Source of the DNA: an uncultured Eggerthella sp.
GTDB taxonomy: Bacteria; Actinomycetota; Coriobacteriia; Coriobacteriales; Eggerthellaceae
NCBI GenBank assembly: GCA_900551155.1
Contig: URVA01000003.1
Span: forward strand, 1 to 43,884
Direction: 5' to 3'
DNA: 43,884 nt
Shown: positions 15,841 through 23,979 of the stretch, piece by piece
Position numbering within the stretch: position 1 is the stretch's first letter
How the letters are laid out: every line of letters starts with the position of its first letter
Position numbers and translations under genes: made by a program
The notes under the pieces: generated by a model
Seen by the model: the letters and a program-made list of their open reading frames with translations, nothing else
Told to the model about the DNA's origin: nothing
The model's database searches: none

Positions 15841-16317
15841 ATGGTATTCAAGAACGTGGTTGTTGCTTACGATGGATCCGATCATGCATTGGCTGCAGTA
15901 ACTAAGGCAGCAGAACTAGTAAAAGATGACGCTAGTGCAAAGCTTCATTTGGTATTCGTTACCACGCATCCTAATGCCCAGCTTCCTGCAAACTTCAACA
16001 GCGCTTCGTTCGATCCTCAGCAGTATCTGCTTTCCGTTGAGGACATCATGAATCTTTACAACAAGACCATCGAAGAAGAAACCGAAAAGGTTCGCGAAGG
16101 CATCGGCTCTGTATTGGATAGCTTGGGCGATCGTGCTGCGATCGAGGTTATTCCTGGCTATACTCCTGCAGCAGACATTCTGTCTTATGCAGAAAAGGTT
16201 GATGCAGACCTTATCGTAATGGGCTCTCGTGGCTTGGGTGCAATTCGTGGCGTACTTGGTTCAGTAAGCTACGCAGTATTGCGTGAGGCTCCAATGCCTG
16301 TTTTGGTTATCAAGTAG
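15841..16317 (+). CDS. Universal stress protein, UspA family (ATP-binding type)
   Basis: A 158-residue single-domain Usp protein. It starts FKNVVVAYDGSDHA, the conserved first strand with ATP-contacting Asp, and carries the nucleotide-binding signature GSRGLGAIRGVLGSVS at ~127-143 (G-2x-G-9x-G-S). This marks the ATP-binding branch. Usp proteins accumulate in growth arrest and stress; the molecular role is not set by sequence. The AAGGAGGGG site fixes the start. A second Usp gene of equal length faces it across a shared terminator. Confidence 0.93.
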   Translation: MVFKNVVVAYDGSDHALAAVTKAAELVKDDASAKLHLVFVTTHPNAQLPANFNSASFDPQQYLLSVEDIMNLYNKTIEEETEKVREGIGSVLDSLGDRAAIEVIPGYTPAADILSYAEKVDADLIVMGSRGLGAIRGVLGSVSYAVLREAPMPVLVIK

Positions 16318-16377
16318 TTTAAGACCAATAACAAAAGCAAGGCTTAACGATTCATTCGTAAGTCGAATTTGAAAATA

Positions 16378-16412
16378 AAAATGCGCTGGGATTTTCCTCA
16401 GCGCATTTTTTG
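16378..16412. terminator. Bidirectional terminator between convergent Usp genes
   Basis: AAAATGCGCTG pairs with CAGCGCATTTT, with T-runs on both strands (TTTTTT on plus; TTTTTATTTT on minus). It serves both the plus-strand Usp gene ending at 16317 and the minus-strand Usp gene ending at 16478. Confidence 0.9.
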
Positions 16413-16477
16413 TTGTTCTGGACTTACCGAAAGTTCGATACGAACGGTTACGGCACGTTCGAAAGCAGTCTGTAAGC

Positions 16478-16954
16478 TTATTTCACGGTCAATACAGGCA
16501 CATCGGTGGAGCGCAAAACTCCAGAGCTAACACTGCCAAGCAAACCGCGGATTGCGCCTAAGCCTCGACGTCCCATTACGATCATGTCGCATTCGTGTGC
16601 TTCGCAATAATCTACAATTGCCTGAATTGGCGATGGATGAGCGATAGCATTGAATTCGATCTGATCTTGAGGCATCTCTGGAAATTCAGCAGTTACTTCT
16701 TGGATCATCTTTTCACGCTTTTTAGAAAGCGAATCGTCATAGAGATTTTCGTAATCTTTGTAGTCGATGTAGGTTGGCGTTGAGCCTATAACAGGATCGC
16801 TTTCAGAAATGGTTGGTGCGACGCTCATCGAAACAACATGCAGAATGGTTAACTTGCAATCTTCGGAGCCTTTAATTAGTCCGAGTGCAGCTTTTACTGC
16901 ACGCATTGCGTGTTTTGAGCCGTCGAATGGAACTAAGATGTTCTTGTATTCCAT
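16478..16954 (-). CDS. Universal stress protein, UspA family (ATP-binding type)
   Basis: A 158-residue paralogue of the plus-strand Usp gene: EYKNILVPFDGSKHA at the start and GRRGLGAIRGLLGSVS near the C-terminus. The frame extends 5 codons upstream of the chosen ATG, but the GAGAGGGGA site sits directly before the ATG at 16954, so that start is used. The two genes share the extended GLGAIRG[VL]LGSVS block but differ in the 45-75 region, so they are probably old duplicates that may form heterodimers. Confidence 0.93.
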   Translation of the reverse strand: MEYKNILVPFDGSKHAMRAVKAALGLIKGSEDCKLTILHVVSMSVAPTISESDPVIGSTPTYIDYKDYENLYDDSLSKKREKMIQEVTAEFPEMPQDQIEFNAIAHPSPIQAIVDYCEAHECDMIVMGRRGLGAIRGLLGSVSSGVLRSTDVPVLTVK

Positions 16955-17030
16955 GATTTCCCCTCTCATTTGGCCTGATTACATCCTATCATGAGGGGAA
17001 CTTTGTGGTCTTATCATTTTAGTAATATAT

Positions 17031-18047
17031 TCAGAAACTGACGCTGTTGCCGTTAATGTTTTTTGCGGCCTTGGACGCTTCATCAAAAAGGAGATCAATG
17101 TGGTCGCTGCGATGATTGAGCGCAGGAATGTAACAAACCTCTGGAGTGTTTCCTTTTGCGAGGCAGCGCTGTTCGAAATAGTCTTTAGCGACAAGACCAA
17201 TATCATATAGTGATTCCAGGCAGTCTGCAGCAAAACCAGGAGTAACAAGAGCTACGCGCTGAACCCCTTCATCTGCCCAAGACGACAGAATTGTTTTGGG
17301 GTGAGGTGCTGCCCAGGCACGCGAATCTTCAAAGCGAGAGTGATAAGCGATAGCCCAATCATCAGAAGAAAGACCAAGGAGTTTTGCTGTTTCGCTCAAC
17401 GACTGTTGCGCCTCGTTTAAATAAGTGTCACCCGCTTTAACGTCGTTTAAAGGTATGGAGTGGAGTGAAAACAAAAGCTTGCTTCCTGGTTGCCACGTCC
17501 AGTTATCGGTTACCGATTGCGCGAGCGACTTCCAGTACAGGGGATTATGCGCATAGCCTTCGATGAATCCTGCAAGTTCAGCATCAGAAACACTCTGCAA
17601 AAACTTTTCTTTGCAGGTTTTTGTGGTGCAGGTGGCTGTTTGGGGAAACAAGGGAAAGCCAATGAAGCGTTTGCAGCCGTGTTGTTTGAGCGACTGGAGA
17701 GCTTCTTTGATTGAAGGCGTGCCATAACGCATGCCAACTTCTGCAATTAAAGGAAGATGTTCTTGGGCAAAGCGCTTGTTAAGTTCATCGCGTTGAGCAA
17801 GTGATTCAACAAGAAGCGGAGCTCCCTGTGGTGTCCAGATTTGCCGATAGCGAGGTGCTGTTTTCTTGGGACGATTTCGCGCAACAATTCCATGAAGGAT
17901 AGGCAGCCAGACTGCGTGAGGCATACGAATAATGTTCTTATCCGAAAGAAATTCAATCAGGTAAGGTCGTATATCGTCGGGTTCAGGGGAAGCAGGAGAG
18001 CCCGTGTTAATAAGAATAATCCCTATGTTTTCGTTGCCGTAGTTCAT
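17031..18047 (-). CDS. hemH: Ferrochelatase (protoporphyrin or coproporphyrin type)
   Basis: A 338-residue ferrochelatase that inserts Fe2+ into a porphyrin at the end of heme synthesis. The metal-site His is in LLFSLHSIPL and the conserved Glu is in PGFAADCLESLYDIG. The family start GIILINTGSP.SP is seen near residue 8. In Actinobacteria the substrate is usually coproporphyrin III (CpfC), which I infer but cannot prove. The frame is open to 18149, but the family similarity begins at the ATG at 18047. No ribosome site precedes this ATG; a TATAGT box ends 7 nt upstream, suggesting a leaderless mRNA. No other heme gene lies nearby. Confidence 0.9.
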   Translation of the reverse strand: MNYGNENIGIILINTGSPASPEPDDIRPYLIEFLSDKNIIRMPHAVWLPILHGIVARNRPKKTAPRYRQIWTPQGAPLLVESLAQRDELNKRFAQEHLPLIAEVGMRYGTPSIKEALQSLKQHGCKRFIGFPLFPQTATCTTKTCKEKFLQSVSDAELAGFIEGYAHNPLYWKSLAQSVTDNWTWQPGSKLLFSLHSIPLNDVKAGDTYLNEAQQSLSETAKLLGLSSDDWAIAYHSRFEDSRAWAAPHPKTILSSWADEGVQRVALVTPGFAADCLESLYDIGLVAKDYFEQRCLAKGNTPEVCYIPALNHRSDHIDLLFDEASKAAKNINGNSVSF

Positions 18048-18054
18048 GTCTGGG

Positions 18055-18060
18055 ACTATA
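18055..18060 (-). promoter_or_regulatory. Possible -10 box for leaderless hemH
   Basis: TATAGT on the minus strand ends 7 nt before the hemH ATG. This spacing would place the transcript start at the ATG. No good -35 is visible. Confidence 0.3.
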
Positions 18061-18213
18061 GCAAAGCTCTCTGGGCTTATACGGAAAAGTAACGCAAATG
18101 CCATGCAGGATGCTGAATATGTCACGTATTCGGCGCATAATGGGTGCATCTAGTCGTATATTCGCTGTGTATACTCAGAAACTTAGAAGATGAAAAACCC
18201 TTATTTCATTTAT

Positions 18214-18228
18214 GCTTGAGTCTCAAGC
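18214..18228. promoter_or_regulatory. Perfect palindrome between hemH and the ABC-F gene
   Basis: GCTTGAG-T-CTCAAGC, two 7-bp arms around one base, 30 nt before the ABC-F start in the divergent region. The half-site resembles the HspR (HAIR) half-site CTTGAGT, but the 7-nt HAIR spacer is absent, so it is not called HAIR. It is a candidate operator. Confidence 0.4.
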
Positions 18229-18258
18229 CAAGATAGTATCAGTCAAGGAGTTTGAATA

Positions 18259-20124
18259 ATGGCCTTTTTGTTTGGCTGTGAAAATGTGCATTTTGAATAC
18301 CCTACCAAGACCATCTTTGATTCATTGTCTCTTGGGGTAAATGATGGAGACTGTATTGGAGTGGTCGGTCGAAACGGCGATGGTAAATCTACCTTGTTGG
18401 GTCTTTTTGATGGCACGGTGGAACCTGATGATGGTCGTGTGGTTCGAACAGGTGGCGTGCGCTTTGCGTCCCTTCGCCAGGGCGATACGTTAGTGGATGC
18501 TCAAAGTGTTGGCTGGAACATTGTAGGAACAATGCCCGAGTACGAATGGGCATCAGATGCGAATATTCGCCAAATTATCGATGGACTACTTGAAGATATT
18601 TCTTGGGATGCGCAGGTTAGTACGCTTTCTGGTGGCCAACGCCGTCGTGTGGATTTAGCGCGTGTGCTTGTTGCTGATGCCGATGTGCTTTTGTTGGACG
18701 AACCTACCAACCATCTTGATGTGGTTGCTATCGACTGGCTTGCCAAACATTTGCGCCGACGCTTTGCACGTAAAGATGGTGCTTTAGTTGTTGTGACACA
18801 TGATCGTTGGTTCTTGGATGAAGTGTGCGACCGTATGTGGGAAGTTCACGATGGCTTGGTTGAACCGTTTGAAGGCGGCTACTCTGCCTATATCTTGCAG
18901 CGAGTTGAACGACAGCGCTTAGCGGAACTTGCCGAACAAAAACGTCAGAATTTAATGCGTCGTGAATTGGCATGGCTTTCGCGTGGGGCTCGGGCGCGTT
19001 CTACGAAACCGAAGTTTCATGTAGAAACAGCGCAAGCTCTTATTGCCGAAGAACCGCCTTTACGCAATTCTGTTGAGCTTAAACGCGCAGCAATTTCGCG
19101 TTTAGGAAAACAGTGTGTCAACGTGGAAAACGTAAGTTTTTCGTATGGCGACCATAAGGTAATAGACGATGCTACGTGGTTGATCGGACCTGGCGACAGG
19201 TACGGACTTCTTGGGGCAAATGGTGCAGGCAAATCTACGCTGCTCGATATTATCCAAGGCAAGCTCTTGCCTCAAACTGGCAGGGTGAAAATTGGTAAAA
19301 CAGTTAAATTTGCTTTTTTGTCACAGAAGCTCGAAGAGCTTAATCCTCTGGGATCTGATCGAGTACGTGAAGTGCTGTCTCGCTATAAAAGTCGCTATGT
19401 TATTGATGGAAAAGAAGTAAGTCCTGCAACGTTACTAGAGTCGCTCGGGTTTACTTCGGCACATTTGAATATGCCAGTAAACACTTTGTCGGGAGGTCAA
19501 AAGCGCCGCCTTCAGTTAATGCTTATTTTGCTTGATTCGCCAAACGTTTTAATCCTGGACGAGCCCAGTAACGATCTGGATACCGATATGCTTGTTGCGG
19601 TAGAAAACGTGCTTGATACGTGGCCTGGCACCTTGATTTTGGTTAGTCACGATCGCTATTTGATGGAGCGCGTTACCGATAATCAATTTGCCCTCATAGG
19701 TGGCAAGGTGATTCATGTGCCTCGCGGGGTAGATGAATACCTAGAGCTGCTTGCAGAATATAAAGCAGCAGGTGGTGTTGCAGGAAAAAGCGATAACAAG
19801 AGCTCAGGTTCTAAGAATAAGGGTAGCGCTCATACTGAAAGCACAGCAAAACATAATGTTGCATCTGACGGTTCAAAATCTGAAACGCAAACCACGCTTA
19901 GCGCTGCTCAGGTGCGCGATATTCGCAAGAAGCTTCAATCGCTTGAACGAAAAATGAATACTGCTCAGCGTAAAATTGATGAAGCAAAAGCGGCTTTGCA
20001 GGAAGTGGATCCGTATGATTATCAAGCTCTTGGCGAAGCGCAAGCAGCGGTATCTGAATGCGAAGATAAGCTTGCAGTGCTAGAAGAGCAATGGCTTGAA
20101 ACAGCCGCCCTTCTCGAGGAATAA
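18259..20124 (+). CDS. ABC-F family ATPase (Uup-like)
   Basis: A 621-residue protein with two ABC ATPase domains and no membrane segments, the ABC-F layout of ribosome-associated factors. Domain 1 has Walker A GRNGDGKST (37-45), signature LSGGQRRRVDLAR and LDEPTNHLD. Domain 2 has GANGAGKST (~320) and LSGGQKRRLQL. Between them lies the helical interdomain linker (~225-290). A low-complexity S/K/T segment (~505-555) and a C-terminal coiled coil (~560-621) match Uup-type C-termini. Such proteins resolve stalled ribosomes at the E site; some give antibiotic protection. Uup-like is favoured over a resistance subtype because of the C-terminal coiled coil. AAGGAG precedes the ATG. Confidence 0.9.
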   Translation: MAFLFGCENVHFEYPTKTIFDSLSLGVNDGDCIGVVGRNGDGKSTLLGLFDGTVEPDDGRVVRTGGVRFASLRQGDTLVDAQSVGWNIVGTMPEYEWASDANIRQIIDGLLEDISWDAQVSTLSGGQRRRVDLARVLVADADVLLLDEPTNHLDVVAIDWLAKHLRRRFARKDGALVVVTHDRWFLDEVCDRMWEVHDGLVEPFEGGYSAYILQRVERQRLAELAEQKRQNLMRRELAWLSRGARARSTKPKFHVETAQALIAEEPPLRNSVELKRAAISRLGKQCVNVENVSFSYGDHKVIDDATWLIGPGDRYGLLGANGAGKSTLLDIIQGKLLPQTGRVKIGKTVKFAFLSQKLEELNPLGSDRVREVLSRYKSRYVIDGKEVSPATLLESLGFTSAHLNMPVNTLSGGQKRRLQLMLILLDSPNVLILDEPSNDLDTDMLVAVENVLDTWPGTLILVSHDRYLMERVTDNQFALIGGKVIHVPRGVDEYLELLAEYKAAGGVAGKSDNKSSGSKNKGSAHTESTAKHNVASDGSKSETQTTLSAAQVRDIRKKLQSLERKMNTAQRKIDEAKAALQEVDPYDYQALGEAQAAVSECEDKLAVLEEQWLETAALLEE

Positions 20125-20192
20125 CTTTCTTATTCGATTACCTTGCGGTAAAGTTTATTTCTATGTAAAGAAAAATACCCAGAAAGGGCATC

Positions 20193-21062
20193 ATGGAATT
20201 AGGCAGCAGAATTACTGGAGCTACAAGGCTCATGGGAGTAATTGGGTCATCATTGGAACATTCCAGCTCGCCGGAAATTCACAATGCAGGTTTTGAAAAA
20301 ATGGGTTGGGATTATGCTTATGTACCATTAGAGGTATCTGAGCAGGATCTTGAAGCGGCTGTGCGTGGTTTGGAGGCGCTCGGGTTTTTGGGCTACAACG
20401 TAGCGGCTCCTCACAAAAAGCGCATCTTGCCTTACTTGCATGAAGTATCGCGTGTTGCAGAAATCATGGGCGCAGTAAATACTGTTGTTATTCAAAACGG
20501 CCGTTCATTAGGTGATAACGCTGATGGGGCAGCGTTTATGCGTAATTTGGTGCTTAATGGGGTCAATATTATTGGCAAAAAAATTACCGTTCTAGGTGCT
20601 GGCGGTGCTGCTTCGGCAGTAATCGTGCAAGCGGCTCTTGATGGGGTTGCGCAAATCGATGTGTTTAACCGTGACGATTCGTATGTGAAGGGCGGCAAGG
20701 CACTTATCGAACGTTTGCGCGAAGCTTCTGATTGTGAAGTAACGTTGTATGACCTGTCCGATACCGATCAGTTGCGTACCTCTCTTGCTGAGTCAGCACT
20801 GCTCCTTAATGCGACTACTGTTGGTTCACCAGATGAACCAGGCTGCTTGGTGGACGATTCGCTTATCACGCCTGATATTATTGTGGCAGACATGGTATAT
20901 GCTCCGCGTGAAACCGAATTGCTTTTACGCGCAAAAGCAAAGGGCAACAAAATCGTTGATGGTGTTGGTGTGTTCTTGCAGCAAGCTGCTATTGGTGAAC
21001 GTTTATGGGTAGGTCGCGAAATGCCACTTGATTATGTGAGGGACCGTTTCTTCTCGGAATAG
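20193..21062 (+). CDS. aroE: Shikimate dehydrogenase-like protein
   Basis: A 289-residue AroE-family protein. The N-terminal substrate domain has HSSSPEIHN (SxS motif, S24/S26), catalytic K75 in NVAAPHK, N96 in GAVNT and D111 in DNADG. The C-terminal NADP domain has GAGGAAS. It should catalyse NADPH-linked reduction of 3-dehydroshikimate. Two substrate-contact threonines of classical AroE, in NVT.P.K and NTDG, are Ala here (A71, A110). The Lys-Asp pair is intact, so the enzyme is probably active, but an altered substrate (quinate, aminoshikimate-type) is possible. GAAAGG lies before the ATG. It follows the ABC-F gene by 68 nt with only a weak hairpin between. Confidence 0.85.
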   Translation: MELGSRITGATRLMGVIGSSLEHSSSPEIHNAGFEKMGWDYAYVPLEVSEQDLEAAVRGLEALGFLGYNVAAPHKKRILPYLHEVSRVAEIMGAVNTVVIQNGRSLGDNADGAAFMRNLVLNGVNIIGKKITVLGAGGAASAVIVQAALDGVAQIDVFNRDDSYVKGGKALIERLREASDCEVTLYDLSDTDQLRTSLAESALLLNATTVGSPDEPGCLVDDSLITPDIIVADMVYAPRETELLLRAKAKGNKIVDGVGVFLQQAAIGERLWVGREMPLDYVRDRFFSE

Positions 21063-21083
21063 TTCATCTTACGCCTTCGGCCC

Positions 21084-21106
21084 TAAACAGCCCACAGGGC
21101 TGTTTA
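21084..21106 (+). terminator. Perfect hairpin after aroE
   Basis: TAAACAGCCC-ACA-GGGCTGTTTA, a perfect 10-bp stem 21 nt after the aroE stop. The T-run is missing (ACGCC follows), so it may be an inefficient terminator or a 3' stabiliser. Confidence 0.5.
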
Positions 21107-21115
21107 CGCCTCATC

Positions 21116-21130
21116 GGTTCGAATCCTACT
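21116..21130 (+). repeat. Inverted copy of the tRNA-Ser T-arm
   Basis: GGTTCGAATCCTACT is identical over 15 nt to the T-loop and 3' T-stem of the tRNA-Ser gene at 21191-21278, but on the opposite strand and 70 nt from it. The acceptor stem sequence does not continue, so it is a fragment. Confidence 0.7.
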
Positions 21131-21150
21131 AAGGTAAACGGTGTAGAAAC

Positions 21151-21181
21151 AAAAAAGCGTACGTATTTCTACGCACGCTTG
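21151..21181 (-). terminator. Terminator of tRNA-Ser (TGA)
   Basis: Read on the minus strand: AGCGTGCGTA-GAAA-TACGTACGCT followed by TTTTTT, with one mismatch in the stem, 10 nt past the tRNA. Confidence 0.85.
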
Positions 21182-21190
21182 TAACTTCAC

Positions 21191-21278
21191 TGGCGGAGGA
21201 AGTAGGATTCGAACCCACGGTGCCTCTCGGCACAACGGTTTTCAAGACCGCCGCATTCAACCGCTCTGCCATTCCTCC
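21191..21278 (-). tRNA. tRNA-Ser (TGA)
   Basis: An 88-nt class II tRNA with a long variable arm. Acceptor GGAGGAA/TTCCTCC, anticodon stem GCGGT/ACCGT with loop CTTGAAA giving anticodon TGA, variable arm TGTGCCGAGAGGCACC, discriminator G and encoded CCA. It decodes UCA/UCG. Confidence 0.97.
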
Positions 21279-21372
21279 GTTTTCAGCACGAACAAGGATA
21301 CCATATTTGCAAGCAATTCGGTTATGAATATCCTATGATAGTTTGAATAAAACTAGAAAGGCGGATATTTTC

Positions 21373-21900
21373 GTGGAATTCTGCACACAACAAGAAGCAG
21401 ATACTTATTTTATGGGCCTAGCGCTTGAACAGGCAAGACTTGCTGGTCAGCAAGACGAGGTTCCTATTGGTGCAGTTGTGGTGCATGAAGGTAAGGTTAT
21501 TTCTACGGGCTATAATCGGCGTGAAATCGACAACGATCCTGCGGGCCACGCAGAATTTATTGCCCTCAAAAAAGCATCGGAGTATTTGGGTGTATGGCGT
21601 CTTTCTGGATGCACGGTATACGTAACGCTTGAGCCTTGTTTAATGTGTGCAGGTCTTATGTATCAAGCGCGTATAGATAGATGCGTATACGGCGCAGTAG
21701 ATCCAAAAGCGGGTGCACTCGGTTCGCTGTATTCCGTTAATAACGATGAGCGTTTAAATCATGTGTTTGAGGTTGCTTTGGGAATACGAAGCGAAGAATG
21801 CGCAGAACTGTTAAAAACCTTTTTCCGTGAAAAACGCCAACGCAACAAAGAGCGAAAAAAGCGTTTGCAAGAATCGCGAGATGCGTATCATGAAGACTGA
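21373..21900 (+). CDS. tadA: tRNA-specific adenosine deaminase TadA
   Basis: A 175-residue zinc deaminase that converts A34 to inosine in tRNA-Arg(ACG). The catalytic HAE (H59-E61) and PCLMC (C89, C92) zinc motifs are clear, with VPIGAVVV upstream. The GTG at 21373 has AAAGGCGG in front and is preferred; the frame is open 10 codons further to a TTG. A TATGAT box lies near 21335 as a possible -10. The C-terminal tail is rich in K and R (FFREKRQRNKERKKRLQ), in keeping with tRNA binding. ispE follows after 76 nt. Confidence 0.93.
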   Translation: MEFCTQQEADTYFMGLALEQARLAGQQDEVPIGAVVVHEGKVISTGYNRREIDNDPAGHAEFIALKKASEYLGVWRLSGCTVYVTLEPCLMCAGLMYQARIDRCVYGAVDPKAGALGSLYSVNNDERLNHVFEVALGIRSEECAELLKTFFREKRQRNKERKKRLQESRDAYHED

Positions 21901-21976
21901 ACGTATTACCGTTACTCAATGACAAGGCTGCTCTATGGCACCTGTGCTGTTTATGTCGTAGTGAGGGGTTGAACTC

Positions 21977-22891
21977 TTGAAAAATTACGTAAAGCTTATT
22001 TCTCCTGCCAAGATAAATTTAGTATTAGCGGTTGGCAAGAAACGCGAAGATGGCTTTCATAGTGTCAATACCATTATGCATTCTCTTGCTTTGCATGACT
22101 CTCTTATCATGCGTCGATTTGAAGAAGATGACGAGCAAGGCTTAAAGGTTGTTCTGCGTTGTGAAACATCGGGCGATATTGAACCGCTCGATGTAGCTTC
22201 GCAAGATAATATTGCCTATCGTGCTGTCGAAGAACTGGCAAAAGAACTGGGCCGTTCAGAAAACGAAACCATTCAGCTATCTCTTTCTAAAGTAATTCCT
22301 GCTCAGGCGGGTCTTGGTGGTGGATCTTCAAATGCTGCCGCTGCTTTGCTTGGCGCTGCTGCGCTTTGGGGAATTGATCCTGATGACGAGCGTTTGTTTA
22401 TCGTTGCTTCTCGATTAGGTGCTGATGTTGCTTTCTTCTTGAAAGGTGGCTGCACCTATCTTTCGGGCAAGGGAGAGATCTTCGAATCAAGCCTTGAACC
22501 ACGTCGTGGCTTTGCGCTTCTTGTTCGTCCTTCAGTGGGAGTATCTACCGCAAAGGCATATGCGGTATTTGATGAAAACCCCAATTACCCAACGCAAGAC
22601 TACCTGGACACTCTTGCGCAGCATACCTCAGGTGCTGAAGTTGAGCTCTGGAACAACTTAACCGATGCAGCTTGTCAGGTTACTCCAGAAGTTAAAGAGG
22701 TTATGGATTGGGCGCAAGCGATGCCACAATCAAAAGAAGTCCTTTTGTGTGGTAGTGGTTCTGCAGCATGCATTCTGTGCGATTCGTACCAAGATGCTTA
22801 CAATTGTTCTTTAGACGCCTTTAAGCGTGGATGGTGGAATAGAATTACGTCGTTTTCTCCTGTTGGCGTTGCGATTGTTGAATCGTACTAA
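21977..22891 (+). CDS. ispE: 4-diphosphocytidyl-2-C-methyl-D-erythritol kinase
   Basis: A 304-residue GHMP kinase of the MEP pathway, phosphorylating CDP-ME between the IspD and IspF steps. The start motif PAKINLVLAVGKKREDGFH and the ATP loop PAQAGLGGGSSNAAAA (~110-127) are characteristic. A third GHMP motif with CGSGSAA is near the C-terminus. The start is a TTG at 21977 with GAGGGG 8 nt upstream; the first ATG in frame lies inside the domain. The gene is separate from ispDF by about 8.8 kb. Confidence 0.93.
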   Translation: MKNYVKLISPAKINLVLAVGKKREDGFHSVNTIMHSLALHDSLIMRRFEEDDEQGLKVVLRCETSGDIEPLDVASQDNIAYRAVEELAKELGRSENETIQLSLSKVIPAQAGLGGGSSNAAAALLGAAALWGIDPDDERLFIVASRLGADVAFFLKGGCTYLSGKGEIFESSLEPRRGFALLVRPSVGVSTAKAYAVFDENPNYPTQDYLDTLAQHTSGAEVELWNNLTDAACQVTPEVKEVMDWAQAMPQSKEVLLCGSGSAACILCDSYQDAYNCSLDAFKRGWWNRITSFSPVGVAIVESY

Positions 22892-22934
22892 ATAGTTTTG
22901 CTTGTGCGAGTGGTTATATAGGTAAGGAATCGCT

Positions 22935-23489
22935 ATGGAAATTGCTCTAATCATTCTTTTAGTGGTTGTTATTGTATTGGTGATAGCGCTTGTCGTTATG
23001 TATAACAATTTCGTTCAGCTTCGCAACCGCGTTGATAATGCTTGGGCGCAAGTTGATGTTCAGCTTCAGCGAAGGCTCGATCTTATTCCTAATTTGGTAG
23101 AAACCGTAAAGGGATATGCGGGACACGAAAATGACACGTTGCGTCAAGTCACGCAGGCACGAAGCGCTATGGCCGATGCGGGATCTCCTCAGGCTCGTAT
23201 GCAGGCAGATTCTATGTTGACCAATGCCCTTAAAAGCTTATTTGCAGTAGCAGAGGCCTATCCTGATTTGAAGGCTAATGCTAATTTTCAGCAGCTGCAG
23301 ACTGAGCTTGCTTCTACGGAAGATAAGATTAGCTACATGCGTCAGAGCTACAACGATGTAGTTATGCTCTACAACAATGCCATTCAGACATTTCCTGGCG
23401 TATTGGTGGCAGGTCTGTTCCATTTCGATAAACGTGAAAGCTTTGATGCTGAAGCGTCTGCAGATCAAGCACCAAAAGTTTCGTTTTAA
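22935..23489 (+). CDS. LemA family membrane protein
   Basis: A 184-residue protein with one N-terminal membrane helix (5-23) and an extracytoplasmic helical domain containing the LemA signature NAWAQVDVQLQRRLDLIPNL (36-55) and an FPG near the C-terminus (TFPGVLVAGLF). LemA proteins are widespread and often encoded with DUF2207/TPM proteins having a glycine-rich tail; such a gene lies at 25094 here. The biochemical function is not established. AAGG lies upstream of the ATG, 43 nt after ispE. Confidence 0.92.
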   Translation: MEIALIILLVVVIVLVIALVVMYNNFVQLRNRVDNAWAQVDVQLQRRLDLIPNLVETVKGYAGHENDTLRQVTQARSAMADAGSPQARMQADSMLTNALKSLFAVAEAYPDLKANANFQQLQTELASTEDKISYMRQSYNDVVMLYNNAIQTFPGVLVAGLFHFDKRESFDAEASADQAPKVSF

Positions 23490-23528
23490 AGACACACCGA
23501 ATATCAAGAAAGGCTTTCGGGCGTTTAA

Positions 23529-23918
23529 ATGATTCTCAATGCATTGTTGGTTGGATGCGGTGGCTTTGTTGGTGCTGCGCTGCGTTATATATGTTCACAG
23601 TTATTGGGCGGTGTTCCAACAGGAGCTTTTCCATTTGCCACCTTTGCCATTAATTTCATAGGCTCTTTCTTGATTGGTGTTATGTCGGTTTTGTTGCCAG
23701 CTGTCTTTTCTGATAGTAAACAGCCGCTTTTATTTGTCTCTACTGGAATCCTCGGTGGATTTACTACGTTTTCTACCTTCAGTTTGGAAACGTTTGGCCT
23801 TCTTGAGCAAGCGCGTTATGCCATGGCGGGATTATATGCATTTGGTTCGGTGGCGGTGTGTGTTTTGGGGGTTTGTTTAGGTCGCATGATCACCCGAGCA
23901 GCGCTCGGGCAGTCTTAG
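23529..23918 (+). CDS. crcB: Fluoride ion channel CrcB/Fluc
   Basis: A 129-residue four-helix protein with the Fluc signatures GGFVGAALRY, FAINFIGSF and TGILGGFTTFSTFSLE. It exports F- passively as an antiparallel dimer. Only one copy is present here, so it would act as a homodimer unless a second copy lies elsewhere. I looked for the fluoride (crcB) riboswitch in the 39 nt upstream and did not see it. It begins 39 nt after lemA and is likely co-transcribed. Confidence 0.93.
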   Translation: MILNALLVGCGGFVGAALRYICSQLLGGVPTGAFPFATFAINFIGSFLIGVMSVLLPAVFSDSKQPLLFVSTGILGGFTTFSTFSLETFGLLEQARYAMAGLYAFGSVAVCVLGVCLGRMITRAALGQS

Positions 23919-23979
23919 GGTTCCTGGTTGGTAAAGGTGTTTGATACAAGAACCTAACTTAACCATAAGAGGAAACACT

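Noticed and set aside
20138..20160. Terminator TTACC-TTGC-GGTAA after the ABC-F gene
   Set aside because: A 5-bp stem with an interrupted T-run is too weak to call; aroE may be read through from the ABC-F gene.
23490..23528. Possible fluoride riboswitch before crcB
   Set aside because: The gap is only 39 nt and lacks the conserved pseudoknot blocks of the crcB motif.
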